From assembly GCF_014647215.1 (NCBI RefSeq), contig NZ_BMOT01000012.1, positions 1 to 64,000 on the forward strand: a stretch of DNA of 64,000 nucleotides, given 5' to 3'. Shown here piece after piece: positions 18,125-32,203 of the stretch (positions are counted from its first letter, which is position 1; each line of letters starts with the position of its first letter). A program made the translations under genes and the position numbers. A model generated the notes under the pieces. That model did not search any database. It saw nothing but the letters and a program-made list of their open reading frames with translations, and had not been told where the DNA came from. Source of the DNA: Shewanella aestuarii (GTDB lineage: Bacteria > Pseudomonadota > Gammaproteobacteria > Enterobacterales > Shewanellaceae).

Positions 18125-18166
18125 CAACAAAAGCCTATCATACCCACGCAGGTTTTCTTTCAATAA

Positions 18167-18196
18167 AAAGCGACTGTTCAAATGAACAGTCGCTTT
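18167..18196. terminator. Bidirectional terminator between the orphan gene and glmS
   Basis: A 14-bp perfect stem (AAAGCGACTGTTCA/TGAACAGTCGCTTT) with a 2-base gap lies between convergent genes. The leftward (glmS) reading has the longer U-run. Confidence 0.88.
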
Positions 18197-18249
18197 AGTC
18201 TTTGGTTGATACTGCACATTGGCATATCAACCACCAGCAATAATGTTAC

Positions 18250-20079
18250 TTACTCAACAGTAACCGATTTTGCCAAGTTACGTGGTTGGTCAACATCTGT
18301 GCCTTTAATTAATGCCACATGGTATGACAATAACTGCAGTGGAATGGTGTAAATTAGTGGTGCCATAAACTCATCACAATGCGGCACTGGGATCACCTTC
18401 ATAGTGTCATCTGATTCAAACTCAGCATCTTTGTCAGCAAACACATACATTAGACCGCCACGGGCACGCACTTCTTCGACGTTTGATTTAAGCTTTTCAA
18501 GTAATTCATTGTTAGGTGCGACAACGATTACCGGCATATCTGCATCAATTAACGCCAATGGGCCATGTTTTAGCTCGCCTGAAGCATAGGCTTCTGCATG
18601 GATGTATGAAATTTCTTTCAGCTTTAGTGCGCCTTCCATTGCGATTGGATATTGATCGCCACGGCCTAAGAATAATGCATGGTGCTTGTCGGCAAAGTCT
18701 TCAGCTAGTTCAGCAATGGCATCATCTAAACCAAGGGCTTGTTCAACTTTAGCTGGCATAGATTGTAAGCTTTGGGTGATCGCGGCTTGCATTTCTTCGC
18801 TCATGCCGTTGTGACGACCTATGGCTGTGGTTAGCATCAATAAACCAGCCAATTGCACAGTAAAGGCTTTGGTTGATGCTACGCCAATTTCAGCGCCAGC
18901 TTTCATCATGTACGCCATGTCGGATTCACGTACTAATGATGAACCCGCTGAGTTACAAATGGTTAAGGTGGCTTTGTAACCCATATCTTTGGCTAAACGC
19001 AGTGCCGCTAGCGTGTCTGCTGTTTCACCCGACTGAGAAATGGTCACTAACAAGCTGTTAGGAAATAAGTGTGATTTGCGGTAGCGAAACTCAGAGGCAA
19101 TTTCAACGTTACAGGATACGCCAGCCCAGTCTTCTAACCAGTAGCGCGCCGCCATACCCGCATGGTAACTGGTACCACAGGCAATAATTTGTACGTGCTT
19201 GATGTCTTTTAAAAACTCAGCGGCATTTTCACCAAAGGCAGAATCTAATACTTTACCGCCAGCGATTCGACCTTCTAACGTATGGGCTATTGCGGTTGGC
19301 TGCTCGTAGATTTCTTTAAGCATGTAGTGACGGTATTCACCTTTGTCACCCGCATCATGGGTCACTTCTGATTCTTTCACTTCACGCTTAACTGGGTTGC
19401 CGTTAACATCATAAATATTCACTTCACGACGGGTAACTTCTGCGACATCACCTTCTTCTAAAAAGGCGAATGAGCGGGTCACGGGTAATAGGGCCAGTTG
19501 ATCTGAGGCAACAAAATTTTCACCTAAACCAAAACCAATCACCAATGGGCTACCACTACGAGCCACTACCATACGCTCGCTATCGCGGCGGTCGATAACA
19601 ACTGTGCCGTAAGCGCCTTCAAGTTGTTTCACTGTGGCTTGTACTGCAGCTAATAAATTATCAGCAGTTTTTAATTGATGGTGAACCAAGTGGCAAATGA
19701 CTTCAGTGTCTGTGTCTGATGCAAACACATAACCTAAGCCTTTTAGTTTTTCACGAAGCTTGTTGTGGTTTTCGATAATACCGTTATGTACCACGGCGAT
19801 ATCACCTTCAGATACATGCGGGTGAGCATTACGCTCGCTTGGCTCTCCGTGGGTTGCCCAGCGGGTATGCGCTATACCTGTGCCGCCAGCTAATGGTACT
19901 TCATCTAAAGCTGATGATAGTTCTTGCACTTTACCTAAACGGCGCGTGCGATTTAGCTCGCCATTATGGATAACCGCAACACCTGCGCTGTCATAACCGC
20001 GATATTCTAAACGGCGTAAACCTTCAACTAAAATTTCTGCTACATCTCTTTGCGCTACGGCGCCAACGATTCCACACAT
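18250..20079 (-). CDS. glmS: Glutamine--fructose-6-phosphate aminotransferase GlmS
   Basis: The first enzyme of amino-sugar synthesis, making glucosamine-6-phosphate from fructose-6-phosphate and glutamine in the cytoplasm; it feeds peptidoglycan and lipopolysaccharide. The N-terminal nucleophile is Cys2 after the initiator ([10 protein letters not shown]), followed by the glutaminase domain (to about 240) and two SIS sugar-isomerase domains, ending [13 protein letters not shown]. The length of 609 matches the family. It follows a DeoR regulator gene by 34 bp and is likely co-transcribed with it. No glmS ribozyme is seen, as expected outside Gram-positives. Confidence 0.97.
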   Translation of the reverse strand: MCGIVGAVAQRDVAEILVEGLRRLEYRGYDSAGVAVIHNGELNRTRRLGKVQELSSALDEVPLAGGTGIAHTRWATHGEPSERNAHPHVSEGDIAVVHNGIIENHNKLREKLKGLGYVFASDTDTEVICHLVHHQLKTADNLLAAVQATVKQLEGAYGTVVIDRRDSERMVVARSGSPLVIGFGLGENFVASDQLALLPVTRSFAFLEEGDVAEVTRREVNIYDVNGNPVKREVKESEVTHDAGDKGEYRHYMLKEIYEQPTAIAHTLEGRIAGGKVLDSAFGENAAEFLKDIKHVQIIACGTSYHAGMAARYWLEDWAGVSCNVEIASEFRYRKSHLFPNSLLVTISQSGETADTLAALRLAKDMGYKATLTICNSAGSSLVRESDMAYMMKAGAEIGVASTKAFTVQLAGLLMLTTAIGRHNGMSEEMQAAITQSLQSMPAKVEQALGLDDAIAELAEDFADKHHALFLGRGDQYPIAMEGALKLKEISYIHAEAYASGELKHGPLALIDADMPVIVVAPNNELLEKLKSNVEEVRARGGLMYVFADKDAEFESDDTMKVIPVPHCDEFMAPLIYTIPLQLLSYHVALIKGTDVDQPRNLAKSVTVE

Positions 20080-20113
20080 GATTATTTACCTATAAAATGA
20101 TGTTAAATTGAAT

Positions 20114-20884
20114 TTATGCAACGTAAGGCGCAAGTAATACTTTTACGCCTTGGTCTGTAATTGTTTGTAACGCCTCGGCTGAGATATGGTCATCGGTAAC
20201 CAATACATTGATCTCGCTCCACGGCAGTTCTAAATTGGGAATTCGGCGACCGATTTTAGATGATTCAAGTAATACCACGACCTCGCGCGACATTTCGGCC
20301 ATCACTTTACTCAGTCCAGTTAACTCGTTAAATGTGGTGGTGCCACGCTCTAAATCTAATCCATCAGCACCAATAAATAGCTGGTCGAAGTTATACGAAC
20401 GTAATACCTGTTCAGCTACCTGACCTTGGAAAGACTCTGAATGCGGGTCCCATGTGCCACCGGTCATCAATAATGTTGGTTCATTTTCTAATTCATGAAT
20501 CGCATTAGCCAATTGTAATGAATTAGTCATCACTACTAAGCCACGTAGCCCATTAAGCTGCTGCACTATGCCGGTGGTTGTGCTGCCGCTATCTATGATG
20601 ATGCGATTATGATCTTTAATCAGCGCCGCAGCGGTTTTGGCTATCGCTAATTTATTAGGGGCGATTTTGGCGCTAAATTGCTGGGTCACTTCATCGGGTA
20701 CGGCTACAGCGCCACCGTAACGGCGCAATAATAGACCTGTTTTTTCTAAAGTGGCCAGATCCTTTCGAATAGTGACTTCTGAAGTTTCAAAACGTAGGGA
20801 TAGTTCTTCAACACTGACTTCACCTTGCTGGTTTAGCAGGTTAATAATGCTGTGACGACGTTGTTGAGTGTTACGTTTGTTCAT
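20114..20884 (-). CDS. DeoR/GlpR-family transcriptional regulator
   Basis: A 256-residue regulator with an N-terminal DeoR-type helix-turn-helix (about 6-58, RRHSIINLLNQQGEVSVEEL then FETSEVTIRKDL) and a C-terminal sugar-phosphate sensor domain (IIDSGSTTTGIVQ near 95, FIGADGLDLERG near 172). It lies directly upstream of glmS on the same strand with a 34-bp gap, which strongly suggests control of amino-sugar genes by a sugar phosphate. The ligand is inferred from context only. Confidence 0.88.
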   Translation of the reverse strand: MNKRNTQQRRHSIINLLNQQGEVSVEELSLRFETSEVTIRKDLATLEKTGLLLRRYGGAVAVPDEVTQQFSAKIAPNKLAIAKTAAALIKDHNRIIIDSGSTTTGIVQQLNGLRGLVVMTNSLQLANAIHELENEPTLLMTGGTWDPHSESFQGQVAEQVLRSYNFDQLFIGADGLDLERGTTTFNELTGLSKVMAEMSREVVVLLESSKIGRRIPNLELPWSEINVLVTDDHISAEALQTITDQGVKVLLAPYVA

Positions 20885-20974
20885 AAAGGCGGTTATCTTT
20901 CACTTAAGTTTCGAAACGAAAGATATATTAGCAACAAATGAAACATTTTCTAGTGCTATTGAAAGATAAATAAC

Positions 20975-21003
20975 AAAAAAGCAGCGGTAATCGCTGCTTT
21001 TTT
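20975..21003 (-). terminator. Intrinsic terminator after the TonB receptor gene
   Basis: A 12-bp stem (AAAAAAGCAGCG/CGCTGCTTTTTT) with a 5-base loop, symmetric in both directions, between the receptor stop and the DeoR gene start. Confidence 0.85.
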
Positions 21004-21080
21004 GATAAAGATCGACAATCTCATCTGTGACATATCACCTAAAAGGATAAATCACCGAGGTAAATTATCGATTCAAAGGG

Positions 21081-23282
21081 CTAAAACTTTGCCTCTAGCG
21101 CCAAATTAACATTGCGCCCTTGACCAACGGTGACATCCGTTGTGCCACCACCGCTAAGATAATCTTTATCAAATAGGTTTCTGATATTCATGCGTAAACT
21201 CACATCGCTGCCCATAATAGGCATAGTATAAGCCGCCCCCACATCAACTTTAATATAATCATCTTTAGTGATGGTGTTTTGACTGTCGGCATAACGCTCG
21301 CCCACATAGGTTGCGCCAAAGTTAAGGGCAAAGTTTTCGGTCACTTCATAACGTGTCCATAAGTTTGCTGAAAACTCAGGAGCATCTATAGGGGTTTTAC
21401 CATTTAAACTATCTGATGCAGGGCGAGAATATTCCGCATTTAAATACATCATTGACCCTGTAACAAACCACTTGTCGGCGACTTGACCTTGTGCACCAAT
21501 TTCAGCCCCTTTATGGCGCTGTTCGCCTTCCTGGGTGGTGATATAAGTTTTACCATTAACTGGAGTAACTAATGTTTGTTGTACTGTAACATTAGATACC
21601 GTGATATCAAAAATGGCGCCCGTTAACAGTAAGCTGCCATCATATAACTCCCACTTTGCACCTAACTCATATTGAGTGCCGTACTCAGGTTCAAGATCCA
21701 TCTTGTCATTGATGTCCTCTTCGTTATTAACCATCCCTTGTGGGCTAAAGCTTTGCGAATAGTTAGCATAAATGCTGCCATTTTTTGTTGGAGAGTAAAT
21801 CACCCCAAACTTAGGTGAAATTGCATAGCTATTATTACCTTCGCCGTCTTTTTTCTGTTCATCATAGCGAGTGCCCACTAACGCCTGCCATGAATCATTA
21901 AAGCTAATCAGGTCTTGTAGATAGAACCCGTAATGTTTGTAATCAGATTCAGACTTTGTCGTGTCTCGGTTATAATCTAGCCCTGGATTAACCACAGGCA
22001 CACCTGGCATGACGTGCTGATTCTTAGGACCTGAATCTTTTAGCTGACCATAGTAGTAATTCAATAAATTACCGCCTAATAGCAATTGATGATCAATACC
22101 TGCTGTATTAAATTGGCTGGTAAAGTCCATATAAGCCGTTTCATGTTGCCAATCATCATAGCGGTCAAATGGGCTGATAAAGTAACCTTGAGTTAATGGG
22201 TCGTCATAACACACATTTTGTTTGTTGCTGTCTTTGCCACACAAGTTAGGTGAAGTGTCTAAACGCTGACGATTAAATTGCTGGTGGTTATAACCCGTTT
22301 TAAGCTGCATATTATCGTTAATATGGTAGGTTAAATCGCCTCCTTTATTGGTGATAGTATTGTCAGTAAATGCCCATGGCATATCCCATATTAAATCTCG
22401 GCCACCGATTAACTCACCAGTACTATCTAACCAGCCTCCGCGATCAATACCTGTTTTATCTTGGGTGTGATCGTATTTTAGCGACAGCAATAAATCATCT
22501 GTGATGTCGTATTCAAGGTTGATGAAGCCTAACCAGCGGTCACGCTCTTGATGGGTTTCATCTACGCCCATAGTGTTGGCATAGTTGCGCCAGTATTGTG
22601 AATCCTGCTTAACTAATACAGTACGGTAACGCAAGGTTTGTGCATCATTGATACTGCCACCTGCATCGGCTTGAAAGCGTGTAGAACCTTGATCATCGGT
22701 ATCAAAGCCCAGCTCGAATTCGGTATCGTATGTGGGCTTTTTGGTCACCATGTTAATCAAACCACCAGGGCCAGATTGACCATACAACATACTTGATGGT
22801 CCTTTTAGTACTTCAACTTGCTGTAATGTTTCTATCGGCTGCACATAGTGCGACCACTGTTGATGACCATTGATGAGATAACCTGATCCTGAATCTAATT
22901 CAAACCCACGCAAACTAAAAACCTGACGGTTCCACTTTTCACTACCGGCAGTTACACTTGAATCATTAACTAATACTTCGGATAAATTTTTAGCCAGTTG
23001 TTCATCGGTGACAAAGTCGGGAATAATTGCGACTGATTGAGGAGTATCCATTAAGTCTATGTTACCGCGCATAGCACCTGAAGCTGTGCCGACTTTATAG
23101 TGATTAAACTGTCTGCCTGTCACTTCAATTCGCTCTATATTGCTATGTGTTGCAGCGGCTTGATCTGGCGTAACGTGTAATGAAGTCGATGTAGACTGTT
23201 CTGCCTGCGCATTAAAGTGCACCGAATACGATAATAGTCCTGTTGTTACAGCTATGGCTACTGCCGAGAGTTTAGTTAACAT
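21081..23282 (-). CDS. TonB-dependent siderophore receptor
   Basis: Outer-membrane receptor of 733 residues that imports ferric siderophore using TonB energy. A signal peptide (cleavage likely after AQA near residue 27) is followed by a TonB-box/plug region (IERIEVTGRQ, DLMDTPQSVAIIPDFVT, ending near 210) and a 22-strand barrel that ends NVNLALEAKF with terminal phenylalanine. Features such as VLKGPSSMLYGQSGPGGLINMVTK are typical of FhuA/FpvA-like siderophore receptors. No N-terminal signalling domain is present, so it is not a sigma-factor-coupled type. A Fur box upstream fits iron repression. The ligand is not determined. Confidence 0.93.
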   Translation of the reverse strand: MLTKLSAVAIAVTTGLLSYSVHFNAQAEQSTSTSLHVTPDQAAATHSNIERIEVTGRQFNHYKVGTASGAMRGNIDLMDTPQSVAIIPDFVTDEQLAKNLSEVLVNDSSVTAGSEKWNRQVFSLRGFELDSGSGYLINGHQQWSHYVQPIETLQQVEVLKGPSSMLYGQSGPGGLINMVTKKPTYDTEFELGFDTDDQGSTRFQADAGGSINDAQTLRYRTVLVKQDSQYWRNYANTMGVDETHQERDRWLGFINLEYDITDDLLLSLKYDHTQDKTGIDRGGWLDSTGELIGGRDLIWDMPWAFTDNTITNKGGDLTYHINDNMQLKTGYNHQQFNRQRLDTSPNLCGKDSNKQNVCYDDPLTQGYFISPFDRYDDWQHETAYMDFTSQFNTAGIDHQLLLGGNLLNYYYGQLKDSGPKNQHVMPGVPVVNPGLDYNRDTTKSESDYKHYGFYLQDLISFNDSWQALVGTRYDEQKKDGEGNNSYAISPKFGVIYSPTKNGSIYANYSQSFSPQGMVNNEEDINDKMDLEPEYGTQYELGAKWELYDGSLLLTGAIFDITVSNVTVQQTLVTPVNGKTYITTQEGEQRHKGAEIGAQGQVADKWFVTGSMMYLNAEYSRPASDSLNGKTPIDAPEFSANLWTRYEVTENFALNFGATYVGERYADSQNTITKDDYIKVDVGAAYTMPIMGSDVSLRMNIRNLFDKDYLSGGGTTDVTVGQGRNVNLALEAKF

Positions 23283-23328
23283 TGATACCTCTATTAAGAT
23301 GTTATACCTATTCTATGCGCGCATCTTA

Positions 23329-23350
23329 AATGAGAATGATTATTATTAAA
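23329..23350. promoter_or_regulatory. Fur box upstream of the TonB receptor gene
   Basis: The leftward strand reads AATAATAATCATTCTCATT here, close to the Fur consensus GATAATGATAATCATTATC, about 50-70 bp before the receptor start. This indicates iron-dependent repression. The rest of the spacer to 23620 shows no further feature I can name. Confidence 0.8.
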
Positions 23351-23623
23351 TATAATTTACAGTATATTTACTCTAATTGAGTTATTCGGCTTATGCGATG
23401 TATACAGAAGATTGAACTGACAAACATGAAGAGACTTAACCTCAACTAGGGTTAAGAGATGAATAGAGGATATGTAAAATACTGGAATGAGATAACTTAC
23501 CATCAAACTTGAACTTTGCACTAATGACAAAGCGGATTTACGTGTCCACAGTAAATGAATTGCACACAGTTAACATTGTAAGTAACTGTTTGATATATTG
23601 ACTTTTAATTAAAATTAACTGAC

Positions 23624-23655
23624 AAAAAAGCGATAAGTGCAGTCACACTTATCGC
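23624..23655 (-). terminator. Intrinsic terminator after glmU
   Basis: A 10-bp stem (GCGATAAGTG/CACTTATCGC) with a 6-base loop, followed on the leftward strand by six U residues, 26 bases beyond the glmU stop. Confidence 0.85.
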
Positions 23656-23681
23656 CATTATTAGAGTCGCTAGCTAATGTA

Positions 23682-25046
23682 TTACTTTGGCAGTTTAACC
23701 GGACGTTGCCATCCAGTAATATGACGCTGTTTTACACGAGTGATAACTAACTCACCCTCGCCAACATCTTTGGCTATAGTTGAACCTGCGCCCAAGGTGG
23801 CATTTTTACCAATTGTGACCGGAGCAATTAACTGGGTGTCACTCCCCACAAATACACCATCTTCAATAACCGTTAAAAACTTGTTCGCGCCGTCATAGTT
23901 ACAGGTAATGGTACCTGCGCCAATGTTTACCCCAGCACCAATTTGAGCATCACCTAAATACGCTAGATGGCCAGCTTTTGAGCCAATGCCTAATACAGCT
24001 TTTTTCATTTCTACAAAATTACCGATATGCGCATCTTCTTTCAGCTCAGCACCTGTGCGTAAACGCGCAAATGGTCCTGCACTAGCTGATTTACCTAATT
24101 TAGCGCCTTCGATAATTGAATAAGGCTTAATTTCAGCATTATCAGCAATGTCACAATCAATTAAAATTGCACCTGCACCTATGGTGACATTATTACCTAA
24201 GGTGACTTTACCTTGAATAATCACGTTAACGTCAATCATGACATCCATACCTACGCTAACATCACCACGAATATCTATTCTGGCTGGGTCGCGTAAATTA
24301 GCACCTTCTAACATCAATTTTTCAGCCGCTCGCGCTTGATATGCTCGCTCAAGTTGGGCCAGTTGCACACGGTTATTCGCACCTTCCACTTCAATTGCTG
24401 ACTGAGGTTGTGCGGTATTGATTTCAACACCATCTGCATTTGCCATGGCAATAATGTCGGTAAGGTAATATTCGCCCTGGGCATTATTATTTGATAAACG
24501 GTTTAGCCAAGCTTTTAATTGTTTGCCTGGTACAGCCATAATGCCGGTATTCACTTCTTTAATATTAAGCTGCTCTGGATTGGCATCTTTTTGTTCAACA
24601 ATACCGACAACTTTTCCAGCTTCACGTACGATGCGGCCATAACCTGTTGGGTTAGGTAAATTAACCGTAAGAATTGCTAAACCATTTTCAGGACGCGCTT
24701 TTAACAACTCTTCTAAGCTGCTTTGCTGAATAAGCGGTACATCACCATAAAGAATCAACACAGTATCATCGTCGCTAATATTAGGGTTAGCTTGTGCGAC
24801 AGCGTGGCCTGTACCAAGTTGTTCCGCCTGTAACACCCAATTTAAAGGTTGCTCACCCAAAGCCGCTTGCAGTTTATCGGCACCGTAACCATAAACCAAT
24901 TGAATAGCCTGTGAACCTAAAGAGTTCGCTGTATCAATAACATGCTGCACCATACTTTTATGGGCTATCGGGTGTAACACTTTAGGAAGATCTGAGCGCA
25001 TACGCGTTCCTTTGCCAGCAGCTAAGATCACAACATTTAACGACAT
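23682..25046 (-). CDS. glmU: Bifunctional GlmU: GlcNAc-1-P uridyltransferase / GlcN-1-P acetyltransferase
   Basis: Makes UDP-N-acetylglucosamine from glucosamine-1-phosphate in two steps. The N-terminal half is a nucleotidyltransferase ([20 protein letters not shown] at about 4-23, LYGDVPL near 100) and the C-terminal half is a left-handed beta-helix acetyltransferase of hexapeptide repeats (for example [17 protein letters not shown] near 370). The start at 25046 is chosen because an AAGGA site lies just upstream; it gives 454 residues. The gene follows the ATP synthase operon, as in many gammaproteobacteria, but has its own region after the atpC terminator. Confidence 0.96.
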   Translation of the reverse strand: MSLNVVILAAGKGTRMRSDLPKVLHPIAHKSMVQHVIDTANSLGSQAIQLVYGYGADKLQAALGEQPLNWVLQAEQLGTGHAVAQANPNISDDDTVLILYGDVPLIQQSSLEELLKARPENGLAILTVNLPNPTGYGRIVREAGKVVGIVEQKDANPEQLNIKEVNTGIMAVPGKQLKAWLNRLSNNNAQGEYYLTDIIAMANADGVEINTAQPQSAIEVEGANNRVQLAQLERAYQARAAEKLMLEGANLRDPARIDIRGDVSVGMDVMIDVNVIIQGKVTLGNNVTIGAGAILIDCDIADNAEIKPYSIIEGAKLGKSASAGPFARLRTGAELKEDAHIGNFVEMKKAVLGIGSKAGHLAYLGDAQIGAGVNIGAGTITCNYDGANKFLTVIEDGVFVGSDTQLIAPVTIGKNATLGAGSTIAKDVGEGELVITRVKQRHITGWQRPVKLPK

Positions 25047-25152
25047 GATTGATTCCTTCAAAATACCAAATAGTAAAATTGGGGCTATTTTAGCTGATTA
25101 ACGCGCCAAAAGGAAAACTGCTGATATATCTGGGTGATTTAGGTGCAATAAA

Positions 25153-25184
25153 AAAGGCGACTCATAAATGAGTCGCCTTTTATT
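25153..25184 (-). terminator. Intrinsic terminator of the ATP synthase operon
   Basis: A 13-bp perfect stem (AAAGGCGACTCAT/ATGAGTCGCCTTT) with a 2-base centre and T-runs on both sides, just beyond the atpC stop. Confidence 0.9.
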
Positions 25185-25199
25185 CAGCAAATAATCAAC

Positions 25200-25628
25200 T
25201 TATCTGGTGATGTTTTTCTTGATGGTTTCAACAACTTTCAATTGCGCTATAGATTTAGCCAATTCAATTGTTGCCGCTTCATAATCGAAGTCCACACCTG
25301 CATTAGCAATTTTCTCTTCTGCATGGCGTTTAGCTTCTAAAGCTGCTTGCTCATCAATATCATCGGCACGCAATCCAACATCAGCAAGAACAGAAATTGA
25401 AGTAGGTTGTACTTCCAGGATTCCGCCTGAAAGGTACAGTACTTCTTCACTGCCATCTTGCTTGACCATGCGCGCCATGCCAGGTTTGATTTTTGTTAGC
25501 AAAGGAGCATGGTTAGGCATAATACCTAATTCACCTTCAGCACCAGATACTTCAAAAAAAGTAACTTCGCCGTGGTACAAGCTGTTCTCTGCACTAACAA
25601 TATCAAGTTTGACTGTCATGCCTGCCAT
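25200..25628 (-). CDS. atpC: ATP synthase F1 subunit epsilon
   Basis: Small regulatory and rotor subunit of F1, with an N-terminal beta-sandwich (about 1-88, [19 protein letters not shown]) and a C-terminal helical hairpin (about 90-142) that can inhibit hydrolysis. The ATG at 25628 has AAGGAG seven bases upstream, which favours the 142-residue form over a later ATG. Last gene of the operon. Confidence 0.96.
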   Translation of the reverse strand: MAGMTVKLDIVSAENSLYHGEVTFFEVSGAEGELGIMPNHAPLLTKIKPGMARMVKQDGSEEVLYLSGGILEVQPTSISVLADVGLRADDIDEQAALEAKRHAEEKIANAGVDFDYEAATIELAKSIAQLKVVETIKKNITR

Positions 25629-25664
25629 TGAGCTCTCCTTAAAGAACTAAGCTTTGCGGCCTAG

Positions 25665-27092
<1,428 letters not shown>

Positions 27093-27953
27093 CTAAACCG
27101 CTGCAGCGCCAGATACAATTTCCGACAGTTCTTGCGTAATCGCAGCCTGACGGGCCTTGTTATAAACTAACTGCAAATCGTCAATAAGTTCGCCTGCGTT
27201 GTCTGTTGCCGCTTTCATTGCCACCATACGAGCGGCTTGTTCTGAAGCGATATTTTCAACAACACCTTGATATACTTGTGATTCAATATAACGAGTTAAT
27301 AGTGTTTCCAAAATTTCTTTTGGATCCGGCTCGTAGATATAATCCCAAGGATATTTAGCTACTTCTTCTTCCGATTTAGGCAAAGGTAGCAGTTGCTCGA
27401 TCACAGGAGTCTGGGTCATTGTGTTAACAAACTTGTTGAACACAATAAACAGACGATCCAGTTTGCCTTCGTTGTAAGCTTTTAACATGACACGAACCGT
27501 GCCAATCAAATCACTCAGTTTTGGCGCATCGCCTAAACCTGATGTGTGGGCAGATATTTCACCACCAAAGCTTTTGAAAAACTGTACTGAGCGGGAACCA
27601 ATTGGGCAAAACTCAATTTGCGCACCCTGCTTTTTCCATTCTTTCAGGTCTGTAACAACCTTTTTGAAAAGGTTAACGTTCAAACCACCACAAAGGCCAC
27701 GGTCGGTTGACACAACAATGTAACCAACCCGCTTGGCATCTCGAACTTCTAACATTGGATGTTTGAATTCAAGCGTACCTTGCGCGACGTGACCGATCAC
27801 CTTACGCATATTTTCTGCATATGGACGACTTGCTGCCATGCGGTCTTGCGCTTTACGCATTTTGCTGGCTGCAACCATTTCCATAGCTGAAGTGATCTTC
27901 TGAGTGTTTTTAACACTCGCGATCTTGGTTTTAATCTCTTTAGCGCCGGCCAT
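27093..27953 (-). CDS. atpG: ATP synthase F1 subunit gamma
   Basis: Central stalk of the rotor, 286 residues. The N-terminal helix [20 protein letters not shown] and C-terminal helix [21 protein letters not shown] are the conserved coiled-coil ends that sit inside the alpha3beta3 ring. It lies between atpA and atpD, as in the standard operon. Confidence 0.97.
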   Translation of the reverse strand: MAGAKEIKTKIASVKNTQKITSAMEMVAASKMRKAQDRMAASRPYAENMRKVIGHVAQGTLEFKHPMLEVRDAKRVGYIVVSTDRGLCGGLNVNLFKKVVTDLKEWKKQGAQIEFCPIGSRSVQFFKSFGGEISAHTSGLGDAPKLSDLIGTVRVMLKAYNEGKLDRLFIVFNKFVNTMTQTPVIEQLLPLPKSEEEVAKYPWDYIYEPDPKEILETLLTRYIESQVYQGVVENIASEQAARMVAMKAATDNAGELIDDLQLVYNKARQAAITQELSEIVSGAAAV

Positions 27954-28004
27954 CTCTACTCTCCAATCTGGGACCTGAGGTGCCCATAGGCACCCCGTTC
28001 ATTG

Positions 28005-29546
28005 TTACCAGGTTTGGGTTTCAATGAACTTGTCCATGCCTGCCTTCAACTCACCTTCGATATCAGCGTTATAATCGCCAGTAGCGTTGATGGTGTTCAT
28101 TAGGTCAGCATGTTGACTGTTCATGTATGAAAGCAGAGCGGCTTCAAAGCGACCGACTTCATTTAAAGCAACACCTTTCAGGTAACCTTTTTCTGCAGAG
28201 AAAATAGATACTGATTGGTCAGCAACGCTCATAGGAGCATATTGCTTTTGCTTCATTAATTCGGTTACACGCTCACCATGCTCAAGCTGAGCACGTGTTG
28301 CATCATCTAAATCAGATGCGAACTGTGAGAACGCTGCAAGCTCTCGATACTGTGCAAGTGCGGTACGAATACCACCAGACAGTTTCTTGATGATCTTAGT
28401 CTGCGCTGCACCACCAACACGAGAAACAGAAATACCTGGGTTAACAGCTGGACGTAAGCCAGAGTTAAACAAGTCAGTTTCAAGGAAGATCTGACCATCG
28501 GTAATCGAAATTACGTTAGTCGGTACGAACGCTGATACGTCACCAGCTTGGGTTTCAATAATAGGTAAAGCGGTTAAAGAACCAGTTTTGCCTGTTACTG
28601 CACCTTTAGTGAACTTTTCTACGTAGTTCTCGTTTACGCGTGAAGCACGCTCTAATAAACGAGAGTGTAGATAAAATACGTCACCTGGGTATGCTTCACG
28701 TCCTGGTGGACGCTTCAATAGCAATGAAATTTGACGGTAAGCAACAGCTTGCTTAGACAAATCATCATATACGATTAAAGAATCTTCACCGCGGTCACGG
28801 AAGTATTCACCCATAGAACAACCAGAGTATGGCGCTAAGAATTGTAATGCTGCAGCTTCTGAAGCTGATGCAACTACAACGATAGTATTAGCTAATGCAC
28901 CATGTTCTTCTAGCTTGCGTACCACGTTAGCAATGGTAGAAGCTTTTTGGCCTACCGCTACGTATACACATTTAATGCCAGAATCTTTCTGGTTAATAAT
29001 GGCATCGATTGCCAAAGCTGTTTTACCAGTTTGACGGTCACCGATGACCAATTCACGTTGTCCACGACCAATAGGGATCATAGAGTCAACGGCTTTATAA
29101 CCTGTTTGAACAGGTTGTGATACTGACTTACGTTCAATAACACCAGGAGCAATCACTTCAACTGGAGAGAAACCATCGTTGTCGATTGGTCCTTTTCCGT
29201 CAATAGGCTCACCTAGAGTGTTAACAACGCGGCCAAGTAGACCACGACCGACTGGTACTTCAAGAATACGACCAGTTGTTCTTACTTTTGCGCCTTCAGC
29301 TAAATTAGCATAAGGGCCCATTACTACGGCACCGACAGAATCACGTTCTAAGTTCAACGCGATTGCAAAACGGCCACCAGGCAGTTCGATCATTTCACCT
29401 TGCATTACATCGGCTAGGCCGTTAATGCGAATGATGCCGTCACTTACTGCAACGATAGTACCTTCGTTGCGAGCTTCACTAACGACGTCGAACTGCTCGA
29501 TCCGCTGCTTAATCAGATCGCTGATTTCAGTGGAATTCAGTTGCAT
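28005..29546 (-). CDS. atpA: ATP synthase F1 subunit alpha
   Basis: Non-catalytic nucleotide-binding subunit of F1, 513 residues from the ATG at 29546. GGGAG precedes this start at a good distance, whereas the TTG two codons earlier has no reason to be used. The P-loop [10 protein letters not shown] lies near 169-178 and [14 protein letters not shown] is the family signature near 363. It follows atpH by 14 bp. Confidence 0.98.
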   Translation of the reverse strand: MQLNSTEISDLIKQRIEQFDVVSEARNEGTIVAVSDGIIRINGLADVMQGEMIELPGGRFAIALNLERDSVGAVVMGPYANLAEGAKVRTTGRILEVPVGRGLLGRVVNTLGEPIDGKGPIDNDGFSPVEVIAPGVIERKSVSQPVQTGYKAVDSMIPIGRGQRELVIGDRQTGKTALAIDAIINQKDSGIKCVYVAVGQKASTIANVVRKLEEHGALANTIVVVASASEAAALQFLAPYSGCSMGEYFRDRGEDSLIVYDDLSKQAVAYRQISLLLKRPPGREAYPGDVFYLHSRLLERASRVNENYVEKFTKGAVTGKTGSLTALPIIETQAGDVSAFVPTNVISITDGQIFLETDLFNSGLRPAVNPGISVSRVGGAAQTKIIKKLSGGIRTALAQYRELAAFSQFASDLDDATRAQLEHGERVTELMKQKQYAPMSVADQSVSIFSAEKGYLKGVALNEVGRFEAALLSYMNSQHADLMNTINATGDYNADIEGELKAGMDKFIETQTW

Positions 29547-29560
29547 GCTCAAACTCCCAA

Positions 29561-30094
29561 TTACGACTGCAGCTTGTCAGACAAACGCGATAACTTACCG
29601 CTTACCGAGCCATCAATGACTAGGTCGCCTGATTTAATTATCACACCGCCGATTAGCGATGGATCAATGCTGCAATTCAGCTTAACTTTGCGTGCGAGAC
29701 GTTTCTCTAAAGAAACACTAATTTGCTGTTGTTGCTCTGCGCTTAGCTCAGTAGCAGAAACCACATCAGCTTCTACTTCTTTCGCCCACTCATTGCGGTA
29801 TTCAGCAAAAAGTAGAGACACTGTAGGCAGTATCCCTAAACGACCGTTTTCAGCCATTACCTTTATCAGGTTTTGACCTTGCTCGTTGACTTGCTCACCA
29901 CATACTTTAATAAATAGTGAAGCTAGTTCCGCACTCGCTAAAGTGCCATTAAGCAATGGTTTCATTGATTCATTTTCAGTAACCAATGACGCGAAAGTTA
30001 GCATTTCTGTCCAACTTTCTACTGCTTTATGTTCAACTGCAAAATCAAAAGCTGCCTTTGCGTAAGGGCGAGCGATGGTGCTTAATTCAGCCAT
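29561..30094 (-). CDS. atpH: ATP synthase F1 subunit delta
   Basis: Stator subunit, 177 residues, linking subunit b to the top of F1. The N-terminal helical bundle starts [19 protein letters not shown] and the C-terminal [18 protein letters not shown] is the family signature. It follows atpF by 15 bp. Confidence 0.97.
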   Translation of the reverse strand: MAELSTIARPYAKAAFDFAVEHKAVESWTEMLTFASLVTENESMKPLLNGTLASAELASLFIKVCGEQVNEQGQNLIKVMAENGRLGILPTVSLLFAEYRNEWAKEVEADVVSATELSAEQQQQISVSLEKRLARKVKLNCSIDPSLIGGVIIKSGDLVIDGSVSGKLSRLSDKLQS

Positions 30095-30109
30095 TACTCA
30101 ACTCCCTTA

Positions 30110-30580
30110 TCAAATTTCAGCAACAAGTTTATTAACTATGTCACTGTGGGCGGCTGGGTCAATCGAACGTTCAAGAATCTTCTCTGCGCCAATAATGGCT
30201 AGAGCAGCAACTTGCTTACGCAAGTCATCTTTTACGCGATTACGTTCGTTCTCAATTTCTGCTTTACCCTGAGCGACAATTTTAGCCCGCTCAGCATCTG
30301 CTTCAGCTTTTGCTTCTTCAACGATTTGAGCTTTGCGCTTGTTAGCTTGCTCAATAATTTCGTTAGCAGTTGCTTTAGCGTCTTTAAGTTGCTCAGTAGC
30401 TTTCGCTTGAGCTAACTCTAGATCTTTTGCAGCACGGCCGGCATCAGCCAGACCATCAGCAATCTTCTTTTGGCGCTCTTCGATTGCATTCATCAACGGC
30501 GGCCATACAAACTTCATGCAGAACCACACAAAGAGCGCAAAAGATATTGCTTGGCCTAGCAGGGTAGCGTTAATACTCAT
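30110..30580 (-). CDS. atpF: ATP synthase F0 subunit b
   Basis: Peripheral stalk subunit of 156 residues, exactly the E. coli length. One N-terminal membrane helix (about 5-27, [21 protein letters not shown]) leads into a long charged dimerising coiled-coil. Confidence 0.97.
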   Translation of the reverse strand: MSINATLLGQAISFALFVWFCMKFVWPPLMNAIEERQKKIADGLADAGRAAKDLELAQAKATEQLKDAKATANEIIEQANKRKAQIVEEAKAEADAERAKIVAQGKAEIENERNRVKDDLRKQVAALAIIGAEKILERSIDPAAHSDIVNKLVAEI

Positions 30581-30607
30581 AACGTCAACTCCTTACAGGG
30601 TGCTAGA

Positions 30608-30880
<273 letters not shown>

Positions 30881-30899
30881 CTAATTATCAATTTCTAAA

Positions 30900-31733
<834 letters not shown>

Positions 31734-32117
31734 TTAATTTTGCTTGAAGTATAAAGGGACTGCCCAAGGTACTATTAATCCTAAAGCGTAGGTTGAAAAT
31801 AGTGGTGCGAACACCATATCTAACAGACCAAAAGCAATAGCAAACAACACAATGGTAAGCAGCAACTTTACCGCTTCCCCCAGAAAAAACGATTGAACGA
31901 CCTTTCCTGACGCACTTGCCCCCGCATGGGAAAAGGCTAGGGTTGCGAATACAAAATTAGGCAATACAGCAATAACACCTCCTGCAAAAGCAGAAAGTCC
32001 ATACTGAAAGCCCCACAGAGCGAAAAGTAAAATTGAAGTTACCCCAACTATCGCCGCCTGAATGATCACTAATTTATAAGCTGATTTTCGGCCACGACGC
32101 GCTAAAACATTACTCAA
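31734..32117 (-). CDS. atpI: ATP synthase assembly protein AtpI
   Basis: A 127-residue membrane protein with four hydrophobic segments, of the AtpI family that helps assemble the c-ring. It begins at a TTG (32117) behind a GGAGAGAG ribosome site and ends 12 bp before the atpB start. It is first in the operon, as in E. coli. Confidence 0.9.
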   Translation of the reverse strand: MSNVLARRGRKSAYKLVIIQAAIVGVTSILLFALWGFQYGLSAFAGGVIAVLPNFVFATLAFSHAGASASGKVVQSFFLGEAVKLLLTIVLFAIAFGLLDMVFAPLFSTYALGLIVPWAVPLYFKQN

Positions 32118-32203
32118 TTTTCTCTCTCCGCATTCGTGCTTTTTGCGGGCATAAGTCTAAATTAACTTTATTAACCCAGCCTTAACTTACAAAAAGCCTG
32201 CAA

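Noticed and set aside
18250..20113. Possible glmS ribozyme or riboswitch upstream of glmS
   Set aside because: Only 34 bp separate the DeoR gene and glmS, too short for the ribozyme, and no such fold is seen.
29541..29876. 111-residue cysteine-rich frame opposite atpH
   Set aside because: It is a complementary-strand shadow of atpH; the cysteines come from antisense of alanine and glutamine codons.
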